Assembly (NCBI RefSeq): GCF_000711965.1
Contig: NZ_JONS01000014.1
Span: forward strand, 1-64,000
DNA: 64,000 nt
Reading direction: 5' to 3'
Source of the DNA: Actinomyces israelii DSM 43320
GTDB taxonomy: Bacteria; Actinomycetota; Actinomycetes; Actinomycetales; Actinomycetaceae
Shown: piece by piece, positions 17,650-27,392 of the stretch
How positions within the stretch are numbered: the first letter of the stretch is position 1
How the letters are laid out: each line of letters begins with the position of its first letter
Translations under genes and position numbers: made by a program
The notes under the pieces: generated by a model
Told to the model about the DNA's origin: nothing
What the model saw: only the letters and a program-made list of their open reading frames with translations
The model's database searches: none

Positions 17650-17668
17650 TAAGGTGAGACTCGCTTGA
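17650..17668. promoter_or_regulatory. Second candidate DtxR/IdeR iron box
   Basis: TAAGGTGAGACTCGCTTGA matches the DtxR consensus at 12 of 19 positions and lies 43-61 bp upstream of the first exporter-fold gene. Weaker than the box at 14184, but its position in front of a related gene supports it. Confidence 0.45.
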
Positions 17669-17710
17669 CCCCCATAGACCATGGCGCTCCTCCTTCTTAC
17701 GGAGTTCGCA

Positions 17711-19534
17711 ATGACCGCAGAAGCACAGACCGATACTGTTGAACCGTCGCCCACCGCCACTACGACCAACGCCGGGCACACCACCGGGCAGGCGCCCCCG
17801 GCGTCCGAGATCGCCCTCAAACAGCTCCTCGGCCCGGTTCGGCCCTCGATCGTCCTCGCCTTCTGCTGCGGGATGGCCGGGGCGGCCCTCGGCCTCCTTC
17901 CGGCGATCGGCGTCACCGCCCTGGCTCAGCAGGCTCTCGCCGCCACGCTGACCGCCCGGACGGCATGGGCCTGGGTCGCCGCCATCTCCGTCGGGCTCAT
18001 GGGCGGGCACATGATCTACCTGTGGGGGACCGGCTACGCCCACCGGGTCGAGCTGCGCTTCCGCACCGACCTGCGCCGCCGGATCGCCGTGGTGCTGGCG
18101 CGCCTGCCGCTGGGATGGCACACGGAGGAGTCCTCCGGGCGCGTGCGCTCGACCATCACCGAGGACACCGCCAAGGTCCACGCCCTCATCGCCCACTTCG
18201 GCTCCGACCTGGGAATGGCGATCGGAGCGCCCCTGTTCGGCCTGGTGTACCTGCTGACCCGCTCCTGGGTCTTCACCCTGGTCCTCCTGGTGTGGCTGGC
18301 GGCCGCCGTCGCCGTCGCCGGGGCGCTGGCCGCCCGCACCATGAAGCAGCTGACCGAGGAGTTCAACGAGTCGGAGAAGCAGCTGGCGTCCGCCGCCGTG
18401 GAGATGGCGGACGGCATCGCCGCCGTCAAGGCCTTCGGACTGAGCGGGACGCTGTTCGGCCGGTTCTCCGACGCGCTGGGCCGCTACACGAGGGCCTCGT
18501 ATAAGTGGATGCGCGGGCCGGGCCGCCCCATGGCGGTGCTCAGCGCCCTCATGGGCCCCGCCTTCATGCTCCTGCCCATTATCGCGACCGGCTGGGTCAT
18601 GGTCGGGCGCGGCCTGATGGAGCCCGTCGGGGTGCTGCCCTTCCTCCTGGTCGGGGTCGGCCTGCCCTCGGGCATGATGAACCTGGCCTCCATGGGCAAC
18701 AGCCTCATCGAGGCGCGGGACGCCGCGCAGCGCATCGGGGAGCTGCTCGCCGAGCCCGCGCTGCCCGAGCCCCAGGCCCCCGTCCCGGTGGGCCACGACG
18801 AGCGCGGCGGCGTGGACGTCGCCCTGGACCGCGTCTCCTTCCGCTACCGCCAGGACGGCCCGCTCGTCCTGGACGACGTCTCACTGGAGCTGCGGCCCGG
18901 GACGGTCACCGCCGTTGTCGGCCCCTCGGGCTCGGGCAAGTCCACCCTGGTGCGGCTCGTCGCCCGCTTCTGGGACGTGACCGGCGGGAGCGTGCGCGTG
19001 GGCGGGACCGATGTGCGCGACGCCTCCAGCCAGGACCTGCTCTCCCAGATGGTGATCGTCCTGCAGGAGGGCGGGATCCTCGCGGACACGGCCCGCGAGA
19101 ACATCCGCCTGGCCCGACCGGACGCCACCGGTGAGGAGGTGGAGGCCGCCGCCCGGGCCGCCCGCATCCACCAGCGGATCACGGCCCTGCCCCGCGGCTA
19201 CGACACCGTCCTGGGCTCCGAGGGGGCGCACCTGTCGGGCGGCGAGCGCCAGCGCATCGCCCTGGCCCGCGCCTTCCTCGCGGGCGCCCCCGTCCTCCTG
19301 CTCGACGAGGCCACCGCCCAGGCGGACCCGCACTCCGAGCGCGAGATCCAGGAGGCGCTCGCCGCCCTCGCCCGCGGCCGCACCGTCCTGGTCATCGCCC
19401 ACCGCCTGGCCACGGTCGTCGACGCCGACTCCATTGTCGTGCTCGACAGCGGGCGCGTCGTCCAGAGGGGCACGCACACCGAATTGCTCGCCGCCGGCGG
19501 GCTCTACCGCACCCTGTGGGAGGCGCAGCAGTGA
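17711..19534 (+). CDS. ABC transporter ATP-binding/permease half, YbtP/IrtA-like
   Basis: A protein of 607 residues in exporter fold: six membrane segments (about 35-310), then an ATPase with Walker A GPSGSGKST (about 411), signature LSGGERQR and Walker B VLLLDEAT. With the next gene it forms a heterodimer. Pairs of this type (IrtAB, YbtPQ) work as importers for iron-siderophores despite the exporter fold (family knowledge). The iron box upstream and the ECF operon fit this role; drug export is the alternative. The start is ATG 17711 with ACGGAG upstream, preferred over ATG 17681. It overlaps the partner by GTGA. Confidence 0.85.
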   Translation: MTAEAQTDTVEPSPTATTTNAGHTTGQAPPASEIALKQLLGPVRPSIVLAFCCGMAGAALGLLPAIGVTALAQQALAATLTARTAWAWVAAISVGLMGGHMIYLWGTGYAHRVELRFRTDLRRRIAVVLARLPLGWHTEESSGRVRSTITEDTAKVHALIAHFGSDLGMAIGAPLFGLVYLLTRSWVFTLVLLVWLAAAVAVAGALAARTMKQLTEEFNESEKQLASAAVEMADGIAAVKAFGLSGTLFGRFSDALGRYTRASYKWMRGPGRPMAVLSALMGPAFMLLPIIATGWVMVGRGLMEPVGVLPFLLVGVGLPSGMMNLASMGNSLIEARDAAQRIGELLAEPALPEPQAPVPVGHDERGGVDVALDRVSFRYRQDGPLVLDDVSLELRPGTVTAVVGPSGSGKSTLVRLVARFWDVTGGSVRVGGTDVRDASSQDLLSQMVIVLQEGGILADTARENIRLARPDATGEEVEAAARAARIHQRITALPRGYDTVLGSEGAHLSGGERQRIALARAFLAGAPVLLLDEATAQADPHSEREIQEALAALARGRTVLVIAHRLATVVDADSIVVLDSGRVVQRGTHTELLAAGGLYRTLWEAQQ

Positions 19535-21282
19535 TCACCCGACTCGACCGCTACCTGGGCGGGCACTCGCACCTGAAGGGGCTCATTGTCGCCCACGCCG
19601 TCGCCGGCGTCCTGCAGGGCGCCGCCCTGGGCCTGCTCGTCCCCTTCCTGCGGACCTTCCTGTCCGGCGGCCCCGGCGCGGGCGCCTGGCTGGCGGCGAT
19701 CATGGCGACCGCCTGCGCCTCCGCCGTCATCAGCGCCGCCGCGACGGTGCGCTCCTACAGGATCGGCTCCGACGACGTGTGCGGCGGCCTCATCCGCGCC
19801 GTCGGGCAGAAGGTCCAGCACCTGCCGCTGGGCTGGTTCGACTCGGCCGCCACCGGCCGGGTCGCCGCGGCCACGTCCACCGACATCCACGCCCTGTCCC
19901 ACCTGCCCTCGCTGGTGCTGCCGCAGATCGCCTCCATGAGCGGCTCGGCGGCGGCGATCGCCGTGGTGTCCCTGTGGCAGGAGCCGCGCATGGGCCTGGC
20001 CATGATCATCACCCTGCCCGGGTGCGTGTGGGCGCTGCGGCGGCTCAAGCGCGCGGTCGTCGCGGAGTACCGCCAGCACGAGGCCTCCACCCGGCGCCTG
20101 GCCTCACGGGTCCTGGAGCTCGCCCGCCTCCAGCCGGTCCTGCGGGCGACCGGCGCCTGCCGCGACGGCTGGGAGCCCCTGGAGCGGGACCTGACGGAGG
20201 ACCACGAGGTGGCGGGCCGGGCCATGAGCGCCGCCGCTCCCGCGGCCATCGGCTTCCACACCTTTGTGGAGGCGGGCATGGTCCTGGCCGTCGCGGTCGG
20301 GGCGTCGCTGCTGCTCGGCGCACAAGTGGACCCGGCGGTCTTCGTGGCCCTGTCGCTCATGGCGGTGCGCTTCGCCGACCCGGTGGGCATGCTCGCCTTC
20401 TACGTGTCCCCCGTGCACGAGGCGGGCGCCGCCCTGGAGTCCATCGGCTCCATCCTGGACACGCCCGTCATGGACGAGCCCGAGGCCGAGGCGGCGGCGG
20501 TGCCGGGCGCCCCCTACGACGTCGTCCTGGACCACGTGTCCTTCGGGTACGTCCCGGGGCGGGAGGTCATCCACGACGTGTGCCTCACCCTCCCGGCGGG
20601 CAGCGTGACGGCGCTCGTGGGGCCGTCCGGGTCGGGCAAGTCGACGATCGCGCGGCTCGTGGCCCGGTTCTGGGACGCGAGCTCGGGAAGCGTGAGCGTG
20701 GGCGGGGTCGATGTGCGCGCCGCGCGCGTGGAGGCGCTCATGGAGCGGGTCTCCATGGTCTTCCAGGACGTCTACCTCTTCGACACCACGATCGAGGAGA
20801 ACGTGCGCATCGGCCGTCCGGGGGCGAGCGCGGAGCAGGTCCGCGAGGCGGCCCGGCGGGCGGGCCTGGCCGAGGTGGTCGAGCGCCTGCCGCGCGGCTG
20901 GGACACGCCGGTGGGCGAGGGCGGCTCCGCCCTGTCCGGCGGCGAGCGCCAGCGCGTGGCCATTGCCCGTGCCTTCCTCAAGGACGCGCCCGTGCTGCTC
21001 CTGGACGAGGTGACCAGCGCGCTCGACGGGGCGAACGAGGCCGTGGTGACCCGGGCCATGGAGGAGCTGAGCCGGGGGCGCACGGTGCTCGTCATCGCGC
21101 ACCGGCTGAGCACGATCCGCCGGGCCGACCGGATCGTCGTGCTGGTCGACGGTGCCGTGGAGGCGGTGGGCGCGCACAATGAGCTCTACGCGGCGGGCGG
21201 CACCTACCGGCGCTTCTGGGACGACCAGGAGGCCATCGACAGGTGGAGACTCGTGGGTGCGGAGATGAGCGCGGAGAGCTGA
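19531..21282 (+). CDS. ABC transporter ATP-binding/permease half, YbtQ/IrtB-like
   Basis: A protein of 583 residues, the partner of the upstream half-transporter, with the same plan: six membrane segments, then Walker A GPSGSGKST (about 369), signature LSGGERQR, Walker B VLLLDEVTSALDG. The start is GTG 19531, overlapping the previous stop (GTGA), with GGGAGG 8 nt upstream. In the first subunit the signature-associated D-loop reads ATAQADPHSE, here TSALDGANE, so the two ATPase sites are not identical, which is usual in heterodimers. It ends the iron module; a weak hairpin follows at 21284-21306. Confidence 0.85.
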   Translation: MITRLDRYLGGHSHLKGLIVAHAVAGVLQGAALGLLVPFLRTFLSGGPGAGAWLAAIMATACASAVISAAATVRSYRIGSDDVCGGLIRAVGQKVQHLPLGWFDSAATGRVAAATSTDIHALSHLPSLVLPQIASMSGSAAAIAVVSLWQEPRMGLAMIITLPGCVWALRRLKRAVVAEYRQHEASTRRLASRVLELARLQPVLRATGACRDGWEPLERDLTEDHEVAGRAMSAAAPAAIGFHTFVEAGMVLAVAVGASLLLGAQVDPAVFVALSLMAVRFADPVGMLAFYVSPVHEAGAALESIGSILDTPVMDEPEAEAAAVPGAPYDVVLDHVSFGYVPGREVIHDVCLTLPAGSVTALVGPSGSGKSTIARLVARFWDASSGSVSVGGVDVRAARVEALMERVSMVFQDVYLFDTTIEENVRIGRPGASAEQVREAARRAGLAEVVERLPRGWDTPVGEGGSALSGGERQRVAIARAFLKDAPVLLLDEVTSALDGANEAVVTRAMEELSRGRTVLVIAHRLSTIRRADRIVVLVDGAVEAVGAHNELYAAGGTYRRFWDDQEAIDRWRLVGAEMSAES

Positions 21283-21283
21283 G

Positions 21284-21306
21284 GGAGGCGAATCTTCGGT
21301 CGCCCT
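21284..21306. terminator. Weak hairpin between convergent genes
   Basis: GAGGCGA and TCGCCCTC pair with one bulge between the exporter-like gene and the convergent TPR pseudogene. No U-tract. Confidence 0.35.
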
Positions 21307-21314
21307 CGCGACGG

Positions 21315-22438
21315 TTATGGCTGATTATCAATGACAGTCGTTGTGAGGGCGCCCATCAAGTCCTCAATCGTCCGGGGCGCGCCTAAAAGGTCCGCAACCT
21401 CGCAGAATATTGTCAAAGATTCCTCCGGGCATTGCTCCCCCACCTCAGAGCCACCATGCCGCTCCGCCGCAAGCCCCACACTGTTTAGCGAAGGCCCCAG
21501 GTCGCGCAGCGACTCCGGCGTACCCAACGAATTCGCCAGCTTGCGGTCAGTTCTCAACGACTCCACCGCCGCCTCCGCAGTCGCATCCATAAGCACCGAA
21601 AACCTCTCCGGCCTGCATCACAGCGTCGGCAGCGCCAGCGCGGAAGCCTCGAGGAAGTCCCCGTAAACCAACCATCACAGAAGCAGGATTCGCCTCGATG
21701 TCGATCCCGCCATCGAGCAGACCGGCGATCTCCGCCCGCGTCAGCCCGAAAACAATACTGCGGATAGGGGAACCACTAATCCTGGACTCGTCAAGAACTC
21801 CTCGCGCACCGACCGGGTCCGCCGGGAGCAGGGAACGGGGTCGCCCCACTTCCCGCAGCGCCGCGCCGGCCTCGGGAGTGCGCAGCTGTTCGGGAATCGT
21901 CAATCGCCAGGCGGAACGATACCTCTCGCCTTCCATGAGCTCCGACTTCCACCCCATGTTCTCGACCGCTTGATGCGGCGAGCCAGAGGGTGGGCTCACA
22001 GCACGCACAACATGAGCGAAGGAGCGCGCGGGCCACAGATCGGCAGCCTCGCGAGCAGCCTGCCCGAGCAGAGGAATCGGACCGCAGAGAACCAGGCGCC
22101 CCTCTCGAGTCGGCGAGACGAATGCGCACCTCATTGAGCGCATGAAGTACGTCTACGCGCTGCTCCTCTGCCCAGAGGGCGAACCAAAGGACTCCCGGTC
22201 TTGGCAGCTCGCGTCGTAACCAGTCGGCAGAGTCCTCATCCGCCTCACATGGTGTCCACCGCTCACGATTTCTGCGACCCCACAGGGCGGCCCTCTCCCT
22301 AAGATCATCCGCCTGGTCGCGGGACCGCACAGCGAGGAACACGGCTGTGGGCTCAGCCCCGGCCCATTCCAGGTGGTGCCGCGGGCCCGACCACGCCTGA
22401 TCTACGCTGACGGCCTCGTCGGGTTCCCGGAACGGCAT
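21315..22438 (-). pseudogene. Decayed TPR-repeat protein gene, two frameshifts
   Basis: Three minus-strand frames must be joined: 22438 to about 22140 (MPFREPDEAVSVD...), about 22140 to about 21600 (RCAFVSPTREGRLVLCGP...) and about 21596 to 21315. The last part is a tetratricopeptide repeat of the ESLRTDRKLANSLGTPESL type, which in intact relatives is repeated many times; here only one and a half copies remain. The first two parts show no family I recognise (PTAVFLAVRSRDQADDL, RAEIAGLLDGGIDIEANP). The ATG at 22438 lies one base past the stop of the upstream ATPase pseudogene, so the two were one operon. GC is lower and ATA/AAT-type codons are more common than next door, hinting at transfer. 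Confidence 0.7.
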
Positions 22439-22439
22439 G

Positions 22440-23778
22440 TCACGCCTCGTCCAAGAGCTTGTCCGGAAGAGGGCGGACGGTACCAGCCAACCCTCCCGTT
22501 GCGGCAGCACATGACATGCCCGAGAGCCTGGAGCGCCCACGCCTCGGCGGTCCGCTCGCGCGGCACCCGCAGCTGTCCGGTCTGACGCACTGCTCGCAGG
22601 ATCTCCCACTGCTCCTGCTCCTCCGTGAGCCCCGCAGCGGCGTACGAGCGCTGCTGACGCTCCTCCTGATCGATGTCGGCCGTGCCCACCGGAAGCGCGC
22701 CGTCCTTGACCAGGAGCTGACCAGGAGCGCGCAGACCAGACGGAATAGCTCTTCTGAACAGACCGCCCGAGGCGCGAATCACCCGGTCGATCCGACTCCC
22801 GAGGAGCCTCTCGAGGTCACCGCCTGGGGCGCGTCTGGCGGGCACCTGGCGCAGGAGGTCGATCCCCGCACGGCAGTCCCCGCCATCGCGCTCCTACCTT
22901 GACACTGAGAACGGGCCAGATCTGCCCCTCCCAGCCCGCAGGCTCGGCATAGACCGGAACCGTGTAGATCACGTGCATGTCGGGCAGGGCCGGCTCCGAG
23001 GCGTACCTCGAGAAGAGCGACTCAACAGAATCTCGGACCTCATCGAAGGTGGCGGTCCGTCCGCGACAGTGGTCTATGGAGTCCGCAATGAAGACCGGCG
23101 TCTTCCCGGAGGGCATGGCGGCGTCCATCGCCTGGAAGAAGGCGCGCATCTCCTTCTTGAAGACCTTCCGGTCGGGCTCCAGGGCCCTGCGACCTGAGCG
23201 CGGAGGCCCTCGTCGTCGTGCAGCGTGGCCTTGAGATCGAGGGCGACCGGGCCCGCCGACACGGCCGTGCCGGCCTCCCCCTTGATATCAAGGCGATCGG
23301 GGAAGGACCTCATCCGCGCGACGATCTTCTGCTTCGGGACGTCGGCCTCCTCGCAGCCGCCGACGAAGCCGGCCGCGAGCGCAATGAGGAGGGAGCCGCC
23401 GCCCGGAGGAAGTTCTGTGTTGAGGTAGTCCTCGATACCCAGATATACGGGGACGTAGGCGCCACGGTCGAGCTCGCGCCGCAGCCGGAGCAGCTCGGGT
23501 CGTCTTGCCCGCCCCGCCACAGCCCGAGAGCAGCCGCACCGAGCCTCCGAAGGTGACCCCGATTCTACGCCGAGCCCTGAAAACGCTGAGAAAGCGCCTC
23601 AGCGGCGGTCGGCAGCCCGGGCGGACCCGCCGACCCCGGCGGGCCGCCGTCGGCGCGTCACCGCCGCCCAGGCCCGGCGGAAGACCCTGCCCAGATCCGC
23701 CGAGTAGGGCAGGACCAGGTCGCCGCTGCGGTGAACCGGCGGCGGAGGGACCTCGAGAGATGACACTGCTGCGCTCAT
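22440..23778 (-). pseudogene. Decayed STAND/AAA-type ATPase gene, about five frameshifts
   Basis: Conserved blocks appear in order but alternate between frames. They are MSAAVSSLEVPPPPVHRSG (from 23778); the P-loop GCGGAGKTT (near 23500); ELDRGAYVPVYLGIEDYLN to DIKGEAG (23480-23200); the Walker-B-like PVFIADSIDHCRG (about 23090) and HVIYTVPVYAEPAGWEG; LLVKDGALPVGTADIDQEE with a winged-helix-like tail LRAVRQTGQL; and the end PDKLLDEA before the TGA at 22440. At least five frame changes are needed. It was a P-loop NTPase of about 440 residues, translationally linked to the TPR gene. ATPase-TPR pairs of this kind often act in signalling or phage defence; that role is inference. Confidence 0.7.
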
Positions 23779-23903
23779 GCCACACAGCGTAAGGAGCCTC
23801 ACAGCTCCGGGGCAGAGTCTCGGGGAGGAGTCCGCCCGGCGGCATCTCGTCCTCCAGGATGAGAAAGACCCCCGGCGCTGCGGGTATAGGCGCCCCGCGA
23901 TGC

Positions 23904-23926
23904 GGCCGGGCCAGGGGAGCCCGGCC
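23904..23926 (-). terminator. Hairpin downstream of lysA
   Basis: Perfect 8-bp arms GGCCGGGC and GCCCGGCC around a 7-nt loop, 9 nt past the lysA stop. No U-tract. Confidence 0.5.
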
Positions 23927-23934
23927 CTTGCGCC

Positions 23935-25353
23935 TCAGCCCTGGAGGGCCAGGAGGTCCTCGATGGTCTGAGGGCGCACCGCCCAGCGGGCGTCGCCGTC
24001 CTCGACGGCCACGACGCCGGGCTTGGTGAGCATGTTGTAGTTCGAGGCCATGGAGTAGCCGTAGGCGCCGGTGGCGGGCACCGCCAGCAGGTCGCCGCGG
24101 GAGACGTCGTCGGGCAGGTCCACGTCCCACACGACGACGTCGCCGGACTCGCAGTGCTTGCCGACCACGCGACAGCGCACCACCGGCGCCTGCGAGACGC
24201 GGTTGGCCACGGAGGCGGTGTACCTGGCCCCGTAGAGGGCCGGGCGGATGTTGTCAGCCATGCCGCCGTCGATGGAGACGTAGCGGCGGCGAGCGCCGTC
24301 GGCGAGGAGGGCGTCCTTGACCACACCCACCCGGTAGAGGGTGAGGGTGGTGGGGCCCGCCACGGAGCGCCCCGGCTCCACGGAGACCCGCGGAACCTCG
24401 ACGCCCAGGCGGTCGCAGGCCGAGCGCACGGTGCGGGCGATAGCGCGCGCCGCCTCAACGGGGGCGGTGGGGACCGGGTCGGCGCCCGAGTAGGCGATGC
24501 CCACCCCGCCGCCCAGGTCGATCTCGGGCAGCGGCGCACCCGTCCGGGCCCCGACCGTCGCGGCGAGCCCGCAGATGATGCCGGCGGCCTCCTCGAAGGC
24601 GACGGTCCCCTGGATCTGGCTGCCGATATGGCTGTGCAGGCCGCGCAGCTCCAGGTGCGGGCAGGCCGTGATGGCGTCCACGACCTCGTCGAGCTGGCCG
24701 TCGAAGGCGCCCACGCCGAACTTCTGGTCCTCGTGCCCGGTGGAGACGTACTCGTTGCCGCCGGCGTGCACGCCGGTCTTGACCCGGATCATGACGCGGG
24801 CGGTCGTGCCCAGGCGGGCGGCGACCGACTCGATCTGGGCGACCTCGTCCAGGGAGTCGATGAAGATCCGCTCAATGCCCCGGCCGTCCCCCGCGCGCAG
24901 GGCGGTCTCGATCTCGGCGTCGAGCTTGTTGTTGCCGTGCAGGCCCACCATCGACGGCGGGGCGCCGGCGCGCAGCGCCATGGTGAGCTCGCCCAGGGAG
25001 GCCGTGTCCACCCCCATGCCGGCCCCGGTGACGGTGCGCACGACGTCGGAGCACAGAAAGGCCTTGCCCGCGTAGTAGGCGTCGCCGCCGCTCATGCCGT
25101 AGCCGTCCCAGAACTCCTCGGCCATGGCGGTGGCCCACACCCGGGCGCGCCCGCGCAGGTCGGCGCGGTCCATGACGAAGACGGGGGTGGCGAAGTCCGC
25201 GGCGATGTCGGTCAGGGCCATCCCGCCGACCTCGAGGACCCCGTCGTCGCGGCGCCGCGCGGACCACGGCCACAGGTCGGGGCGCTCGGGGGGCTCGGGG
25301 CAGACCAGGGTGCCCGGAGCCGCCTCACCGGCGGGAACGGTCGCAGCGGTCAT
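23935..25353 (-). CDS. lysA: Diaminopimelate decarboxylase
   Basis: A PLP enzyme of 472 residues (alanine-racemase-fold barrel) that makes lysine from meso-diaminopimelate. The PLP lysine is in AYYAGKAFLC (about residue 96). HSHIGSQI, the glycine-rich DLGGGVGIAYSG and EPGRSVAG bind the cofactor phosphate. The C-terminal part carries CESGD and the GAYGYSMASNYN substrate motif. The start is ATG 25353 with AAGGAGG upstream. It follows argS on the same strand, as in most actinobacteria, but hom does not follow: decayed genes and the iron module intervene. Confidence 0.96.
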   Translation of the reverse strand: MTAATVPAGEAAPGTLVCPEPPERPDLWPWSARRRDDGVLEVGGMALTDIAADFATPVFVMDRADLRGRARVWATAMAEEFWDGYGMSGGDAYYAGKAFLCSDVVRTVTGAGMGVDTASLGELTMALRAGAPPSMVGLHGNNKLDAEIETALRAGDGRGIERIFIDSLDEVAQIESVAARLGTTARVMIRVKTGVHAGGNEYVSTGHEDQKFGVGAFDGQLDEVVDAITACPHLELRGLHSHIGSQIQGTVAFEEAAGIICGLAATVGARTGAPLPEIDLGGGVGIAYSGADPVPTAPVEAARAIARTVRSACDRLGVEVPRVSVEPGRSVAGPTTLTLYRVGVVKDALLADGARRRYVSIDGGMADNIRPALYGARYTASVANRVSQAPVVRCRVVGKHCESGDVVVWDVDLPDDVSRGDLLAVPATGAYGYSMASNYNMLTKPGVVAVEDGDARWAVRPQTIEDLLALQG

Positions 25354-25388
25354 GATCCTCCTTCTGGTTCCGGCACGGGCGCCGCGTC

Positions 25389-25476
25389 AACCGATCTCGA
25401 CGCGGAAGTGAACCGGTCTCACGAGATCGGTCCGGATCCGGCTCGAGACCGGTCGTAACCCGCACCGAGATCGGTT
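25389..25476. repeat. 22-nt-phased GAGAYCGG intergenic repeat, copies 2a/2b
   Basis: The densest copy. Minus-oriented half-sites lie at 25411-25420 and 25389-25398, and plus-oriented half-sites at 25423-25432, 25445-25454 and 25467-25476. Every step within one orientation is exactly 22 nt. The two blocks meet head to head (ACCGGTCTC...GAGATCGGT at 25412-25431). It lies between the argS stop and the lysA start. Confidence 0.7.
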
Positions 25477-25512
25477 GCACGACCGGGCGGGCGCGTTCGC
25501 GGGCCTCTCCTC

Positions 25513-27189
25513 TCACATGCGCTCCGGGGCGCTGACGCCCAGGAGGTCCAGGCCGTTGGCGATGACCTGGCCGACGGCGTCGTTGAGCCACAGGCGAGCC
25601 ACGTGACCGGAGTCAACGGCGTCGTCGCCCCGCGGGGTGACGCGGGTGGCCCCGTACCAGGTGTGGTAGGCGGCCGCGAGCTGCTCCAGGTAGCGGGCCA
25701 CGCGGTGCTGCTCGCGCAGGGCTGCGGCCTGTGCCACGGTGGCCGGGAACTGGGCCAGGGCCCCCAGCAGGACGGCGTCGGCCGGGTCGTCCAGCGCCGT
25801 CGGGGAGAAGCCCGCCTGGCGGGACACGCCGTGCTCGGCGGCGTTGCGGGCCACGCTGCGAATGCGGGCGTGCGCGTACTGGACGTAGTAGACGGGGTTG
25901 TCCGCGGAGGAGGAGGCCAGCAGGTCCAGGTCGATGTCGATCGTGGAGTCCATGGAGGAGCGCGCCAGGGCGTAGCGGGCCGCGTCCACGCCGACGGCGT
26001 CGACCAGGTCCTCCAGGGTGACGATGGTGCCGGCGCGCTTGGACATGCGCACCGGGGCTCCGTCCTTCACCAGGTTGACGAACTGGCCGATAATGATCTG
26101 CATGTTGACGCCCGGGGTGTCCCCGAAGGCGGCGCACATGGCCATCATGCGGCCGACGTAGCCGTGGTGGTCCGCGCCGAACAGGAAGATCTCGCAGTCG
26201 GCGCCGCGGGAGCGCTTGTCCAGGTAGTAGGCGACGTCGGCGGCGAAGTAGGCGGCGTTGCCGTCGGACTTGATCAGGACGCGGTCCTTGTCGTCCCCGA
26301 AGTCGGTGGTACGCAGCCAGGTGGCGCCATCGGCCTCGAAGATGACCCCGCGCCCGCGCAGGATGTCGATGGCCCGCCCCACAGCACCGGAGCTGTGCAG
26401 GGACTCCTCGTGGAAGAAGACGTCGAAGTCGGAGCGGAAGGCGTGCAGCTCGTCCTTGATGGCGGCGAACATGAGCTCCACGCCGCGGGCCCGGAAGACC
26501 TCGGTGGCGGCGGCGTCCTCGAGGGTCGCCGGGGCGGGGCGCCCCGCGGCGAGCTCGTCGTCGGTCACCCTCTGGGCGATCTCGACGATGTAGGCGCCCC
26601 CGTAGCCGTTCTCGGGGGTGTCCTCGCCGCGGGCCGCGGCGAGCAGGGACTCGGCGAAGTGGTCGATCTGGGTGCCGTGGTCGTTGAAGTAGTACTCGCG
26701 GGTGACGGTGGCCCCGCAGGCGACCAGGATACGGGCCAGGGAGTCGCCGACGGCGGCCCAGCGGGCTCCGCCCAGGTGCACCGGCCCGGTGGGGTTGGCC
26801 GAGACGTACTCGAGGTTGACGTGCTGGCCGGTCAGGGTCTCATTGCGGCCGTACCTCTCCCCGGCCTCGACGATGGTGCGGGCCAGCTCTCCGGCGGACG
26901 CGGCGCTCACGCGGAAGTTGAGGAATCCCGGCCCGGCGATCTCCACGGAGTCGACGCCGTCGAGCTCGGCGAGGCGGGGCACGAGGAGCTCGGCGAGCGC
27001 GCGCGGGTTCGTGCCGGCCTTCTTGGCCAGCTGCATGGCGACATTGGTGGACCAGTCGCCGTGGTTGCGGTTGCGGGGTCGCTCGACCCGGGGAAGCGGC
27101 ACGTCCTCGACCGGCAGGGCGAGAGAGCCGTCGGTCGCGGCAGTGGACAGAACGGTGCGGATCGCTTCAGCGAGCTCTTCGGGGGTCAC
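25513..27189 (-). CDS. argS: Arginyl-tRNA synthetase
   Basis: A class I aminoacyl-tRNA synthetase of 558 residues that charges tRNA-Arg. Motifs: an N-terminal Add-1 domain ([20 protein letters not shown]), the HIGH-like signature [19 protein letters not shown] (about 125), the KMSK-like [12 protein letters not shown] and the C-terminal anticodon-binding DALR domain (about 430-558). The start is GTG 27189 ([10 protein letters not shown]), with a second GTG at 27195 equally possible. The longer frame to 27429 includes non-coding upstream sequence. A tRNA-Arg gene lies 244 bp upstream on the other strand. Confidence 0.97.
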   Translation of the reverse strand: MTPEELAEAIRTVLSTAATDGSLALPVEDVPLPRVERPRNRNHGDWSTNVAMQLAKKAGTNPRALAELLVPRLAELDGVDSVEIAGPGFLNFRVSAASAGELARTIVEAGERYGRNETLTGQHVNLEYVSANPTGPVHLGGARWAAVGDSLARILVACGATVTREYYFNDHGTQIDHFAESLLAAARGEDTPENGYGGAYIVEIAQRVTDDELAAGRPAPATLEDAAATEVFRARGVELMFAAIKDELHAFRSDFDVFFHEESLHSSGAVGRAIDILRGRGVIFEADGATWLRTTDFGDDKDRVLIKSDGNAAYFAADVAYYLDKRSRGADCEIFLFGADHHGYVGRMMAMCAAFGDTPGVNMQIIIGQFVNLVKDGAPVRMSKRAGTIVTLEDLVDAVGVDAARYALARSSMDSTIDIDLDLLASSSADNPVYYVQYAHARIRSVARNAAEHGVSRQAGFSPTALDDPADAVLLGALAQFPATVAQAAALREQHRVARYLEQLAAAYHTWYGATRVTPRGDDAVDSGHVARLWLNDAVGQVIANGLDLLGVSAPERM

Positions 27190-27392
27190 GGGCACAGAGT
27201 AGCGGAGCGGCGAGGGTCGGCAATTCCTGCGTGACGTCGGAGCTCGCAGCTCAGCAAGTGCAGTGAGCAAGAGCATACGCGAGTCAACGAGGCCGGATGC
27301 GCACGCCTCACCCGCGCCGTCACCACCGCGCCGGGTCACGCTCACGCTCGCCGGCGGTGTCGAAACTCGCTTCCCTCGATCTTCGACCCGGT

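Noticed and set aside
15520-17916. Minus-strand open frame of 798 codons opposite the ECF genes
   Set aside because: Antisense shadow without motifs; plus-strand genes have complete ABC motifs and ATGA overlaps.
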